64,000 nt of DNA from positions 15,594-79,593 of the forward strand of contig JBAJNN010000008.1 in NCBI GenBank assembly GCA_036881905.1. Reading direction: 5' to 3'. Source of the stretch: JBAJNN01 sp036881905. GTDB taxonomy: Bacteria; Pseudomonadota; Alphaproteobacteria; Rhizobiales; Im1. The notes beneath the pieces were generated by a model. That model did not search any database. It worked only from the letters and a program-made list of their open reading frames with translations, and was not told where the DNA came from. Position 1 is the stretch's first letter; every line of letters begins with the position of its first letter. The translations under genes were made by a program, and so were the position numbers. Below are positions 27,550 to 37,681 of the stretch, piece by piece.

Positions 27550-29127
27550 TCAATGGCGGAAATGGCGGATCCCGGTGAAAACCATCGCCATACCGGCCTC
27601 ATCGGCGGCGGCAATGACCTCACCATCACGCACGGACCCTCCGGGCTGGATCGCAGCCGTCGCGCCGGCCTCGGCAATCGCCAGGACCCCGTCGGCAAAG
27701 GGAAAAAAGGCATCGGAGGCCGCGACCAAGCCGGGCGTGGCCGGCGTCTCCGGCCTTTCGCCCCGCGCGGCTTTTCGCGTGGCGAGGGAACAGGAATCGA
27801 TCCGGCTCGTCTGGCCCGAGCCAATGCCGAGCGTCGCGCCGTCTCTCACATAGACGATGGCATTTGACTTCACATGCTTGGCGACGGTGAAGGCGAAGCG
27901 CAAATCCGCCATCTCAGTGGCGTCGGGAGGGCGTTTGGTGACCACCTTGAGCGTTTGATCGGCAATCAGCCGGCAATCGCGCTCCTGCACCAGAAAGCCT
28001 CCGGAGACGCTGCGGATCATGCTGCCCGAAGTGGCGGGATCGGGCAGGCCATCCGTGACCAGGAGCCTCAGGTTTTTCTTCCCCGCCATGATGGCCAGCG
28101 CGTCTTCATGCGCGCCGGGGGCCATGATCACCTCGGTAAAAATCTTGACGAGTTCACGCGCCGTCGCCACATCCAGCGGCCGGTTGAGAGCGACGATTCC
28201 GCCAAATGCACTAACCGGATCGCCGGCAAGGGCTTTTTTATAGGCATCGCATAGAGTCGCGTCGCGGGCGACCCCACAGGGGGTGGCGTGTTTGACGATC
28301 GCGACGGCGGCCGTTGCGGCTGGATCGAATTCCGCGACGCATTCAAACGCGGTATCGGCATCGTTGATATTGTTGTAGGAGAGCGCCTTGCCCTGAAGCT
28401 GGCGCGTCGTCGCCACGCCCGGGCGATTCTCGCCATTATGGTAAAAGGCCGCCTTCTGATGCGGATTTTCGCCGTAGCGCAAACATTGCGCCAAGCGACC
28501 GCCAAAACTCTGATAGGTGGGGACCACCGCCTCGTCCTTGATGAGCCAACGGCTGATGGCGGCATCATAAGCCGCTGTGCGGGTATAGGTCTTGGCCGCA
28601 AGCCGGCGGCGGGTGGCAAGGCTCGTCGCGCCGCCTTGGGCGGCGATTTCCTCAAGCACCAGGCTGTAATCCTCCGGCTCGACGACAACGGTGACAAATT
28701 TATGGTTTTTGGCGGCGGAACGAATCATGGCCGGACCGCCAATATCGATATTTTCGACAATCACGGCGTCATCCGCTCCGGAAGCCTCCGCAGCCTCGAA
28801 CGGATAGAGATTGACCGCCACAAGGTCTATGGGATCGATGGCATGAGCCTTCAATGCTTCGATATGAGCGCTGTTATCACGGTCGGCGAGCAGGCCACCA
28901 TGGATTTTAGGGTGCAGGGTCTTGACGCGACCATCCATGATTTCCGGAAAGCTGGTGACCTCGCCTATATCGGTCACGGAAAGACCCGCGTCTCTCAAAG
29001 CGCGAGACGTGCCGCCAGTTGAGAGAATTTGGATATGATGGCGGGCAAGGCCGCGGGCAAAATCGACAAGACCGGTTTTATCGGCAACCGACAACAGGGC
29101 GCGACGCAAGGGGACCAGATCAGGCAT
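27550..29127 (-). CDS. purH: Bifunctional AICAR transformylase/IMP cyclohydrolase
   Basis: 525 residues, the normal length. The N-terminal IMP cyclohydrolase (about 1-195) starts with RRALLSVADKTGL and STGGTSRAL; the C-terminal formyltransferase has QGKALSYNNINDADTA, VKHATPCGVA (catalytic His/Lys region), and DAFFPFADG near the end. It performs the last two steps of purine synthesis. It is convergent with the OmpA-like gene and is preceded by the heparinase-like gene 84 bases upstream on the minus strand, an arrangement also seen in rhizobial genomes. Confidence 0.96.
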   Translation of the reverse strand: MPDLVPLRRALLSVADKTGLVDFARGLARHHIQILSTGGTSRALRDAGLSVTDIGEVTSFPEIMDGRVKTLHPKIHGGLLADRDNSAHIEALKAHAIDPIDLVAVNLYPFEAAEASGADDAVIVENIDIGGPAMIRSAAKNHKFVTVVVEPEDYSLVLEEIAAQGGATSLATRRRLAAKTYTRTAAYDAAISRWLIKDEAVVPTYQSFGGRLAQCLRYGENPHQKAAFYHNGENRPGVATTRQLQGKALSYNNINDADTAFECVAEFDPAATAAVAIVKHATPCGVARDATLCDAYKKALAGDPVSAFGGIVALNRPLDVATARELVKIFTEVIMAPGAHEDALAIMAGKKNLRLLVTDGLPDPATSGSMIRSVSGGFLVQERDCRLIADQTLKVVTKRPPDATEMADLRFAFTVAKHVKSNAIVYVRDGATLGIGSGQTSRIDSCSLATRKAARGERPETPATPGLVAASDAFFPFADGVLAIAEAGATAAIQPGGSVRDGEVIAAADEAGMAMVFTGIRHFRH

Positions 29128-29211
29128 GAATTCAGTTCATCTTTCAGGCAGGACTTGGGTGAGTGAAGAGTCAATAGCACGCGACATGCGTTATGTGGAG
29201 GAGATTTATCG

Positions 29212-30975
29212 CTATAAAAGCTGCTCCAAGGGAAGCTGAATGGTTTTTGTGCCTTCCCCGGACCGGACGCCGGAGCGTTCGATGCGCTTGAACGCCCATT
29301 TGACGCAAGGCTGAGAGCTGGTAACACCGGAGAGCACGATCTGACAGCTGCGTCTTGGCGAGAGAGGTTCGGGGAGGTAGACGCTGTCTTCCATGCCGAG
29401 TGTCGCCCCCCTAACGGAAAAGCGCCACCCGGCGCGATTGGCCAGCACCAAGACGATGCTCGAGCCATCGCGGGCCGTTGTTGCCTTGACGGCGGGATGT
29501 AAATGGAACCTGATGGAGAAGCCGGTTTCCGGCATCGTCGAGCCTGCGTCCGACGCGATGAAACGATCCTCGCCGCGCAGGTCCAGACCGTCTTTCGACA
29601 GGTATAGACGCCGCTCGTGGATGCAGCCATAGGCACTGGCATAGCCGTCATGACGGGCTTCTAATATCGAACCGTCCGCATGAGCGCGCAGTCGGCCCTC
29701 CACACGATGCGGCCCAAGCATCACCGGTGAGCCGAACAGGGCGTCGCTGATACGGTTGGCGATGATCAGGCAGGATGATCGTTCCCCGACAATGGCCGTC
29801 GAATGGGCGGCGCTGCGTCGCGCCGCCTCTTTCCAACGTTGGGTGACACGGTCTGAAGTGCCACAATTGACTACGATACGGTGGATGCCGTCGCTGAACT
29901 CAAAGGCCAGCGAGCTTGCCTGCGCGCCCGAATTGAGACCGGCTGCCGGCGGGCGGCCAATATCCATGATCACGACGCTACTGCCATGGTTGAGGCGGGC
30001 ATAGCCGGTATGCGGAGCCAGCGTGACCGGATGGCCCCTGCTTTCGTCGGCCTCGACGATAGCGCGTATTTGCGCGGTGCGCGGACTGCTCACCCCATTG
30101 AAGTTCGTCAACCCACCATCGCCATGAAGGAAGAAACGCAATAGCGGAAGCATACGCTCGATAGAAGTGAGCACGCCTTGCGGCAGGGCGCAATTGGCTT
30201 TTTTAAGCGCGATACGCAACGGCACCAGATCCAACAAGAGATCAACCAAAACCGAAGGGGCGCGGGAGATATGCCCGCCATCAGGCAGAATCTGACGCTC
30301 CAATTCACGGCCCAACCGATCGAGCAGGGTTGCGCGCAACGGCGCCATGGCGTCGAGCGCGATGGCGGCATAGGCAAGCGCGATGGCGCCATCGAGGCGG
30401 CCGCGGCCGGAGGGGGAAAGCCGCACGGCATTCATAAGATGTGCCGCCTGACGGCCGAGACTGGCCATGAAGGTGTCATGAAAACCGGCATCGGCATTAT
30501 GAAGAAGAAACGGGGCGTGACGAATCCATGAAATGATCCGCCGGGCGCGGACCGTGACCCGATGCGCCGTCGCCGGATGGTGGCGCACGCCTTTGCTTAT
30601 CCAGTCATGGACAAGACCGCGCGCCTGAATGCGCGGCAATTCGCTCGCCGCGGCCTCGAGATGTTTCAGCCAGTCGAAACCATGCAACCGCGCCGCGAAC
30701 GCCTCTGACGGCACAGGAACATCGAAGATAACCCGGTTGCCGGCATCAACCAGACGATCGGCGAGAAAAAACCGCCCGCGATAGAGTTCCGCGGCGCGTT
30801 CGGGGTCGCCATGAAGCAGCGGCGCAATGGATTGTATGAACTGTCTTGCCCGTATCGGCGCCGGCGGCGTCCAGTGCGCGAGATGGCGGGCAAGACCGTT
30901 TGTGCCGCGTTGGAAGGCCGCTTCGGCAAGCGCCATGGCGATGGAGGATACTTTGGCCTCACCCTCAGCAAACAC
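29212..30975 (-). CDS. Heparinase II/III-like protein
   Basis: 587 residues. The N-terminal half is largely helical, with HGFDWLKHLE and GLVHDWISKGVRHHP as in the alginate-lyase-like toroid. The C-terminal half (about 330-560) is the Heparinase II/III beta-sandwich with APHTGYARLNHGSS, AHSTAIVGE and IHERRLYLS. It probably degrades or remodels an acidic polysaccharide. No signal peptide is clear at the annotated start. It lies between rpe and purH on the same strand, a conserved context in Hyphomicrobiales; the substrate is unknown. Confidence 0.83.
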   Translation of the reverse strand: MFAEGEAKVSSIAMALAEAAFQRGTNGLARHLAHWTPPAPIRARQFIQSIAPLLHGDPERAAELYRGRFFLADRLVDAGNRVIFDVPVPSEAFAARLHGFDWLKHLEAAASELPRIQARGLVHDWISKGVRHHPATAHRVTVRARRIISWIRHAPFLLHNADAGFHDTFMASLGRQAAHLMNAVRLSPSGRGRLDGAIALAYAAIALDAMAPLRATLLDRLGRELERQILPDGGHISRAPSVLVDLLLDLVPLRIALKKANCALPQGVLTSIERMLPLLRFFLHGDGGLTNFNGVSSPRTAQIRAIVEADESRGHPVTLAPHTGYARLNHGSSVVIMDIGRPPAAGLNSGAQASSLAFEFSDGIHRIVVNCGTSDRVTQRWKEAARRSAAHSTAIVGERSSCLIIANRISDALFGSPVMLGPHRVEGRLRAHADGSILEARHDGYASAYGCIHERRLYLSKDGLDLRGEDRFIASDAGSTMPETGFSIRFHLHPAVKATTARDGSSIVLVLANRAGWRFSVRGATLGMEDSVYLPEPLSPRRSCQIVLSGVTSSQPCVKWAFKRIERSGVRSGEGTKTIQLPLEQLL

Positions 30976-31045
30976 GGCTCATATCCCTCCCGCGGAGTAT
31001 GGCCGATATGCCGCGAAAAGGCGGCGCTCAGCTAACGTCACCGGC

Positions 31046-31759
31046 TTAGCCAGTATCTGGGCGGGCTTTATTCGCGGGCGCGTCGTCCGGGTGGTTTCCG
31101 CGCAGACGGGCGATATTGTCCGCATAGCATTGTGGACCGCCGGTGAACACCGCGCTGCCCGCAACCAGGATATCGGCGCCGGTTTGCCTTGCCTTGATCG
31201 CGGTATCGAAATTAATCCCACCATCGACTCCCAGTTCAATTTTGCGCCCATGCCGGTCGATTATCCTTCGCGCTTCGGCAATCCTGTCGGTGCTCGTCTC
31301 GATAAAGACTTGCCCGCCAAAACCAGGATTGACGCTCATCACCATAAGCAGGTCGATTTCGCTGAGCAGAGGCTCGACCCATCCGACCGGCGTACCCGGA
31401 TTGAGGGCAAGCCCAGCCCTGCACCCCGCCGCCCTGATGGCCTGAACAGTGCGATGGGGGCGCGGTCCCGCCTGCGGGTGAAAGGTCATGATGTCAGCCC
31501 CGGCTTCAGCGAACGCCGCGATGAATGGATCGACCGGCGCGATCATCAAATGAACGTCGAACGGTTTATCGCTCAAAGGTCTTAACGATTCGATAATGGC
31601 GGGGCCGAAACTGATATTGGAAACGAAGTGGCCATCCATGACGTCAAGGTGGATGGAGTCGGCGCCCGCCGCATCGATGGCGCACACTTCCTCGCCGAGG
31701 CGGGAAAAATCAGCGGCGAGAATAGATGGAGCGATTTTGACCTTATGGGTTCCTGTCAT
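31046..31759 (-). CDS. rpe: Ribulose-phosphate 3-epimerase
   Basis: 237 residues from ATG 31759 (MTGTHKVKIAPSILAADF); an ATG four codons earlier is also possible. The metal-binding and catalytic residues of the TIM barrel are seen in HLDVMDGHFV, DVHLMI, MSVNPGFGGQ and LGVDGGIN. It interconverts ribulose- and xylulose-5-phosphate in the pentose-phosphate/Calvin pathways. The C-terminal tail of about 15 residues is charged and non-conserved. The heparinase gene follows after 70 bases. Confidence 0.95.
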   Translation of the reverse strand: MTGTHKVKIAPSILAADFSRLGEEVCAIDAAGADSIHLDVMDGHFVSNISFGPAIIESLRPLSDKPFDVHLMIAPVDPFIAAFAEAGADIMTFHPQAGPRPHRTVQAIRAAGCRAGLALNPGTPVGWVEPLLSEIDLLMVMSVNPGFGGQVFIETSTDRIAEARRIIDRHGRKIELGVDGGINFDTAIKARQTGADILVAGSAVFTGGPQCYADNIARLRGNHPDDAPANKARPDTG

Positions 31760-32023
31760 GCATGTCTGCATATCAACATGAACGGCTCGCGACAACAAGA
31801 GAACCGGCCGCGGGGTCATAACACCCCGGCGTATAGTCCAGGGCCGATAACGGTCAATGGCCGGATAGAAGCCAAAAGCGCGGTTTGCGCCAAGGATTTT
31901 ACTGGGCACAATATCCTTAAGCTCAAACATTGCGTTCAAAAACAACGCAACATGGTCAAAGGCAGTGCAAAATGGAGGCATGACGCCTTTTTGAGGATAT
32001 GACGGCCGACGGGGCGGACGCGC

Positions 32024-32699
32024 ATGAGGAATATCAATCTGAAAGCAACCCGGGATTTTGAGGCCGTCGCCTGGCTGGGCAGCGTTACCAGGGCCGCTAA
32101 GGAACTTGGAAGTGTCCCCTTCCGCTGTCAGCCGGCACGTTGCGATTCCGGAGAGCCAGTTTGGAGTCCGGCTCTTTCGCCGCCAAGAAACGGCGCCTTG
32201 GCTGACCTCGGATAGCGATCGGTTGTTTCAGGCGACGAGCCTGAGCCTTTCTGTGCCATTCGCAATGCCCGCAGCGCCATTACCCGTCGCAAAGACACGG
32301 AAGACGCAGAGCCTGACCATTCTGATCGCTCCGAGCTTGGGGATCAACCTTCTGGAACCCCGCATTGCACTCTTCGCCCAAACCAACCCACGGTGGATGA
32401 TCCGCATCGATGCAACACCTGACTTCACCGCATTCGGAACCGAAGCGATCGATCTCAATGTTCGCTATGGAATCGGCGGTTGGGCAGGGCTTGGCGTCCA
32501 TTGTGTCACGGATGACCTGGTCTTGTCGATGTGCAGCCCGGCTTATTTGGAAGAGCTGAGTTGCTACTCTGGGGATCCGCTTAGGCAGCTGGAAACCCGC
32601 GCGGCCGATCGACAGCGCCAAGGTCATCTGCCACCGGGAACGGTGGCCAGCCCTGAACAAGCTTACGCCGACCAGTTCTGGTTATCCTCTCCGGTTTGA
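32024..32699 (+). pseudogene. Decayed LysR-family regulator (GcvA-like)
   Basis: The N-terminal helix-turn-helix starts in one frame (LKATRDFEAVAWLGSVTRAA) and continues in another (SPSAVSRHVAIPESQFGVRL, then FRRQE), which together rebuild a LysR DNA-binding domain only after a frameshift near 32110. The second frame goes on into a GcvA-like sensor domain (IDLNVRYGIGGWAGLGVHC, then SPAYLEE) but stops early, about 80 residues short. The break of the recognition region and the short sensor domain mark a dead gene. It is divergent from, and perhaps once controlled, the TRAP/dehydrogenase remnants at 33040-35184. Confidence 0.75.
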
Positions 32700-33039
32700 A
32701 CGCTCATGCATGTCTATTGACCTTGCCAAACAGGGGAGCGATCTCGCGCCGGAAAGCGCTTGCCTTTTCTTGCTCGAGTCGGAGCGCGGCGAATTGGCCC
32801 CATTCCGCCCGGCTTCGCCGGCGATGGATTGCTCCACGTAGCTGGTTTGTGCCTCCGCCAAGATATTTCAACAGGTGAATCGTCAACCGATTCTCAAACC
32901 GGCTTGGCGGAGTCCGCCGGAGCCGCGAACAAGGTGTAAGGTCATTTCTAAGGGATGCCGGTTGCGCGTTCCGACAACAATCCGGCTCTAAGCTCATGAC
33001 CGTAAAATCTCGGAGTATGTGAGAGCGACCCGGCCGATA
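32700..33039. other. Gene-free stretch between pseudogenes
   Basis: 340 bases with no recognisable product on either strand. It lies between the broken LysR gene and the TRAP permease remnant and is probably degraded coding DNA. Confidence 0.4.
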
Positions 33040-33280
33040 TGACAGATTTCACCCGACTCCGCCGCCGGCCCAGTAGAGCGTGAGTTCGGGCCAAATGACA
33101 ATGAGCAACGGCACCAAAATCGCAACCCCATGGAATGGCGGGAATGCTCGCCCCGAAGAGACGGCGCAGGCAGACTTTCACCAAAAAGGGCGAGGAACAT
33201 GATCGTTGGACAAATGGACGAGACCAACCTTGCGCTTAAACTCAGAAAGGCCAGCGACCAACCCCAACCCGGACATGAAG
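33040..33280 (-). pseudogene. TRAP transporter large-permease (DctM) C-terminal remnant
   Basis: On the minus strand a segment with FPPFHGVAILVPLLIVIWPE and LTLYWAGG resembles the last membrane helix and tail of DctM permeases. It is split over frames and contains stops. It follows the binding-protein remnant directly, so most of the permease region, including DctQ, has been deleted. Identification is moderate because only a short hydrophobic stretch remains. Confidence 0.45.
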
Positions 33281-33284
33281 GATT

Positions 33285-34151
33285 GGCGGCGTTTTTGAAG
33301 ATCGCCCCTTGAGCCTCCATTTTCGGGCGCAGGGTCATATCGCCCTCCAGCGACAACCGGCGCTGAAGTTTCCCTGCCTTGGCAGTTGCATCAAGGGCCC
33401 ATTTTCGTGTCGCTTCACCCAAATCCCGCCATCAGACAAGATCGGCGACGACAGGCGTCGATTCATAGTTGTGTCCGGTCATGGTGACACAAGGGTGTTA
33501 CGGTCTGTCGCTTTGCCGAATCAATATTCGGTCAGCGGGTTTTCCCGGCCGCCAAATACGTTGATCTGGAGCGCGCTCGGCAATTTCGACCGGACCAGTA
33601 GAGCCGGGGCCGTACCGAGTGCTTTGAAAATGTCGATGGTCATCCGATCCGGGGGAGCGGATTTTCAGACCGACGATATCGGCCAGTTCGGGGACAGTTT
33701 TGCCGATATGCGTGATGTTGCGGATGCCATTGTCCTAGAACCGGAGAATTTTCAGACCGGCGACGCGGCGCGCGTTTGTCGAGCATGGCGCCGATATTGC
33801 CCTTGAGGCCCCCTAGGCCGTCGGCATATCCTTGAACAAAAGGGGCAGGCCCAGAAGACCGACCTCGGGGACAACCTGCGACATGACGCCCCGACCATTC
33901 GCCGTGACTTGGATGACACCCGTCATTGCCGAGGTCAGTATTTCCACTTCATCGCCCATGGTGGCCAAGGGCGCAAGAGTGACCGTAAAGGCGTCACCGG
34001 AGTATTCGGCCAAAAGGTCTACCTATTTTTCGGCGGCAATAGAGCGCGGATTGCTTGGGTTTGCTCCATGGGCAAAGCTGATTTCATTGGCCTGAACGAC
34101 ATTTGCAATGAACGTTACGGCGGCCGGAACGGCCAGCAGTTTGGTCTTCAT
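33285..34151 (-). pseudogene. Decayed TRAP transporter substrate-binding protein (DctP)
   Basis: From ATG 34151 a signal peptide (MKTKLLAVPAAVTFIANVVQ) and the DctP start are readable, then an in-frame TAG at 34025-34023 interrupts it. The frame continues with DAFTVTLAPLATMGDEVEI and SQVVPEVGLLGLPLLFKD, strongly typical of DctP. Later parts are found only after frameshifts (ELADIVGLKIRSP, TMTGHNYESTPVVAD) and the C-terminal helix with LRPKMEAQGAIF ends at about 33285. Several independent lesions show long-standing inactivity. The intact protein would have bound an organic acid in the periplasm. Confidence 0.82.
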
Positions 34152-34224
34152 GGTTTTCTCCCTCCATTTTGAGATAAAAGTTTCATGGTACATTTGTTCA
34201 AGCGTTATGCCGCTCTTGAGGCAT

Positions 34225-35184
34225 GGGGTTTACGAGTGTTCTCATCGGCTTTCCGGCAAGAAAGGCGTCGATGCTCTTGACTACTTGGTCTCAAAGGATT
34301 TGCAGGACTTCGATACTGGCCCAAGCCACATGTGACGTGAGAATGACGTCCGGGCGGTCGGCGATCTTGAAAATCGGGTTGTCTCCGGCGGGCGGCTCCT
34401 GCGTCAAGACATCAAACCCGATCCCGCTGATCAGTCCTCTCGCAAGGCCGTAACGGTATCCAATTCATTGACCAACCCGCCACGCGCCGTATCGACGATA
34501 ATGGGGCGGCGCTTCATCTTGCGGAATTCCGGCATCGCGATAAGGTTGTTCGTTTCGGGCGTCAATGGTGCATGCAGCGTTATGATATCGGCGGTCCCCA
34601 AAACCTCGTCAAAGGGCGTGTAAAGGGAACCTGGCCCGTCAGCGCCCTTATGGGTAGCAAACATTACCCGCATCCCGAAGGCATCGGCCAGACGGGCGAC
34701 GCAGCGGCCTATCGAGCCTGCTCGATGACACCGATCCTTGCCCCGGCCAGATCATGAATCGGCTGGGCAGGGAAACAAAATCGACCGGAGCGTTGCCACC
34801 GGCCGCCCAGGACAACCTGTCGGTTTCGGAGCAAGCCGCGGCGCAGGGCCAGAATCAGGGCAATGGTGTGTTCGGGCACGGCATTGACCGCGTAGCCGCG
34901 GACATTGGACACCGTAATCCTAAGATTCCGGCAAGCTTCCAGATCGATCACATCATAGCCGGTTGCCGCCACGGCGATGAATTTCAGCTTGGGCAACTTT
35001 GCCAGGACAGGCTCACGCAACGCCACCTTGTTGGTGATGACAATATCCGCGTCAACCAGCCGTTCATGGACCTATTCGGGTGCGGTCGTGTCGTAAGCGA
35101 CCCACTCATGAGCCGCAGAGGGGCGATGAAGCTTCGCAGTGAGGGCGATTGCAGAGCAATCGAGAAAAACGATACGGGTCTCAT
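34225..35184 (-). pseudogene. Decayed D-2-hydroxyacid dehydrogenase
   Basis: The family can be followed along the whole minus-strand stretch: RIVFLDCSAIAL near the start, KLPKLKFIAVAATGYDVIDL, VRGYAVNAVPEHTIALILAL, the NAD-binding DLAGARIGVI, then ITLHAPLTPETNNLI, DTARGGLVNE and at the end ILTSHVAWAS. These pieces lie in different frames: there is a frameshift at the start, a TAG after TTAPE, frameshifts near 34700 and 34440, and an in-frame TGA near 34300. The gene is therefore dead. It probably formed a catabolic cluster with the TRAP transporter remnants. Confidence 0.85.
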
Positions 35185-35863
35185 GGGCGCCTCTTAAATG
35201 AATCGATGAGCCGCCATTCACACGAGGCTCGCTTCCAGCGCAACAGGCGGAGAGCTTCGACGCTGGGAACCCGGGCGCAGCCGGCAAAACCGAATGGTTC
35301 TCCGGCCCATCGGAATGACAGACAAGGCCAAGAGCAGCCTTCCCGAAACCAAGTGGGGCGTTTCACCAGCCGTAATAGCGTATTTTCACCTAGAAAGCCT
35401 AAGGCTTCTCCCTATTGAGCAGTCAGTTCAAACCATCGAAGCCAGCTCTTGATTTGCCTTGTTGCTCTTGGCAATCAACAGGTTATGTATAGCACACAAG
35501 GATCGCCAAGGTAATAGTCCCTTTAGAAATTCGCCCAGCAACATGGCCGCCGACAAGGGCAGGGCAAGAGCGTCCGTCGGAAATGCGCACACCGCGGCGT
35601 CTCCCGACCCGGCCAATCCGCACATAGTTTTTGACCGCGACAACCAGTCGCCTGCTTGTTGCGATCACGATAGGTCGTTCTTCCACCTCCCATGATTTTG
35701 ACTCTGTACCCCGGATTCCGTGAAAATAATTGAAAGCTTCGGTAAAATTGGCTGTTTTTGGCTTGCAAACTATCTTTATGGTGATCTAAACTGGGGATGT
35801 TATGGGTTGATTCAAGGGTCGCGATGCATAAGCAAGCAAATCGACGGGGAGAGGTCGTCGGAA
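35185..35863. other. Gene-poor region before oppA1
   Basis: About 680 bases. I recognise no gene; open frames on both strands lack family features. The last 150 bases are more AT-rich and should hold the promoter of the oligopeptide importer genes. The earlier part may be further decayed DNA from the neighbouring pseudogene cluster. Confidence 0.45.
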
Positions 35864-37477
35864 TTGAGAACAATATTGAACACCATTATTGTCGCAAGTT
35901 GCGGCCTTGTGATGGCCGGTTCCGCCTTCGCCGCTAGTTTCCAGCCGGGTGAGAGGCCGGTCGATGACCAGGCTCTGCGATATTGGCTTCTCGATAGCGT
36001 CAAGGCCAAGGACCCGCAGAAGAGCCAGGATGTGACTAGCTCGAACGTCATTCGCCAGCTGTTCGAGGGGCTTTACAATCAGGACTCTCAAGGCGCTCTG
36101 GTCCCCGGCGTGGCCACCTCCCATGACGTCTCCGACGACCGATTGACTTACACCTTTCACCTGCGTCCCGAGGCCAGATGGTCAAACGGCGAGCCGGTCA
36201 CCGCGCAAGATTTCGTCTATGCCTGGCGGCGTCTGGTCGATCCTGAAACCGCCTCGGTCTATGCCTGGTATGAAGCAACGATGCATGTGAAAAACGCGCA
36301 AAAAATCATCGACGGCAAGGCTCCACCCTCTAAGCTTGGCGTCAGGGCCGTCGATGCATACACCTTCGAGGTTACGCTTAACAGCTCGACTCCTTACTTT
36401 GTGCAAATGACGACCGATGCGCGAACCTTCCCGACCCCCAGATCGGTGATCGAGACATATGGCGATGAATGGACCAAGCCCGGCCATTTGGTCGGCAATG
36501 GCGCTTACATATTGAGCGATGACCGGCTCGGCCAGCACATCACCTTAAAGCGCAATCGGAACTACTGGGACGACAAGCACACGATCATCGACACGGTCGA
36601 ATTCATCGTCATCAACAATCAAGACCAGGCGCTGATCCGCTACCTTGCCGGTGAGCTTGACTATATCGAAATGCCGACCGGTCAGTATCCGCGTTTGAAA
36701 AAAGAGTATCCAACCCAGGCCAAGGCGGTGCCGCATGCCTGCACTTACACCTATCTGTTCAATCTCTCCGATAAAGGGCCTCAAGCCTTGAAGGATGTGC
36801 GGGTCAGGAAGGCGCTGTCCTATGCCATGAACCGCGACGTCATCGTCAACAACATTACCCGAGGCGGCCAAAAACCGGCCTATAGCTGGACCTATTACGC
36901 CACCGCCGGTTTCACGCCGCCGACGATCGACTATTCGACCTGGTCCCAGAAAGAACGCAATGAGACGGCCAGAGAGCTTCTCAAACAAGCGGGTTACGGG
37001 CCGGAGCATCCGCTGAAACTGCGTTTGAGCTACAACACAGCGGAAGGGCATAAGAAAATCGCCGTTGCCGCGCAACAATTCTGGAAAGCCATCGACGTTG
37101 AGACAACGCTCGATAATATGGAGTGGAAAGTCTATCTCGACCGGCTGAAGAAGCAGGAATTCGAGGTCGGCCGTTACGCATGGTGCGGGGATTATGACGA
37201 AGCCTCGACCTTTCTCGGTTTCTTCCGCAGCGACGGCATGAATTACGGGCGGTTTTCCGATTCCGCCTATGACGAGGTCATGGCCGAGTCTCGAACCGCG
37301 CAGGACCCACAAAGTTACTACACGAAGGCCGAAGAGATTCTAGCTGAAGATATGCCGCTCATACCGATTTATTTTTACATGACCGATGTCATGGTGGCGG
37401 ACGATATTCGCGGCCTGCCGGTCGGGAACGTTTTGCAAAGATGGTATGCCAAAGACGTCTATCGCGTCGCGCGCTAG
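35864..37477 (+). CDS. oppA: Oligopeptide ABC transporter periplasmic binding protein, first copy
   Basis: 537 residues if TTG 35864 is the start: it is preceded by GGGAGAGG at a normal distance and yields a clean signal peptide (RTILNTIIVASCGLVMAGSA, cut after AFA). The frame is open further upstream but without a signal peptide. Family 5 binding-protein features are clear: SSNVIRQLFEGLYNQD, HLRPEARWSNGEPVTAQDFV, YAWRRLVDP and GYGPEHPLKLRL. It delivers peptides to the OppBCDF importer encoded downstream. A second, closely related copy follows after 204 bases. Confidence 0.92.
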   Translation: MRTILNTIIVASCGLVMAGSAFAASFQPGERPVDDQALRYWLLDSVKAKDPQKSQDVTSSNVIRQLFEGLYNQDSQGALVPGVATSHDVSDDRLTYTFHLRPEARWSNGEPVTAQDFVYAWRRLVDPETASVYAWYEATMHVKNAQKIIDGKAPPSKLGVRAVDAYTFEVTLNSSTPYFVQMTTDARTFPTPRSVIETYGDEWTKPGHLVGNGAYILSDDRLGQHITLKRNRNYWDDKHTIIDTVEFIVINNQDQALIRYLAGELDYIEMPTGQYPRLKKEYPTQAKAVPHACTYTYLFNLSDKGPQALKDVRVRKALSYAMNRDVIVNNITRGGQKPAYSWTYYATAGFTPPTIDYSTWSQKERNETARELLKQAGYGPEHPLKLRLSYNTAEGHKKIAVAAQQFWKAIDVETTLDNMEWKVYLDRLKKQEFEVGRYAWCGDYDEASTFLGFFRSDGMNYGRFSDSAYDEVMAESRTAQDPQSYYTKAEEILAEDMPLIPIYFYMTDVMVADDIRGLPVGNVLQRWYAKDVYRVAR

Positions 37478-37681
37478 GACGGACCCTATATCGATAGGCG
37501 ATGTCTACCGATTGTCGCAATCACCGCTGAGCAGTAATTGTTCTTAAAAGCGCTAAAAGACTGCTATAGACCAAAACTGGAGTTTATTGAAATAGAACCG
37601 TAATAACTTATAGAATAAGCTTACAAGATTTAAAATTTAAGTCAAACCGTGAAACCCTAAAACTAAAGGAGAAGGCGAATT

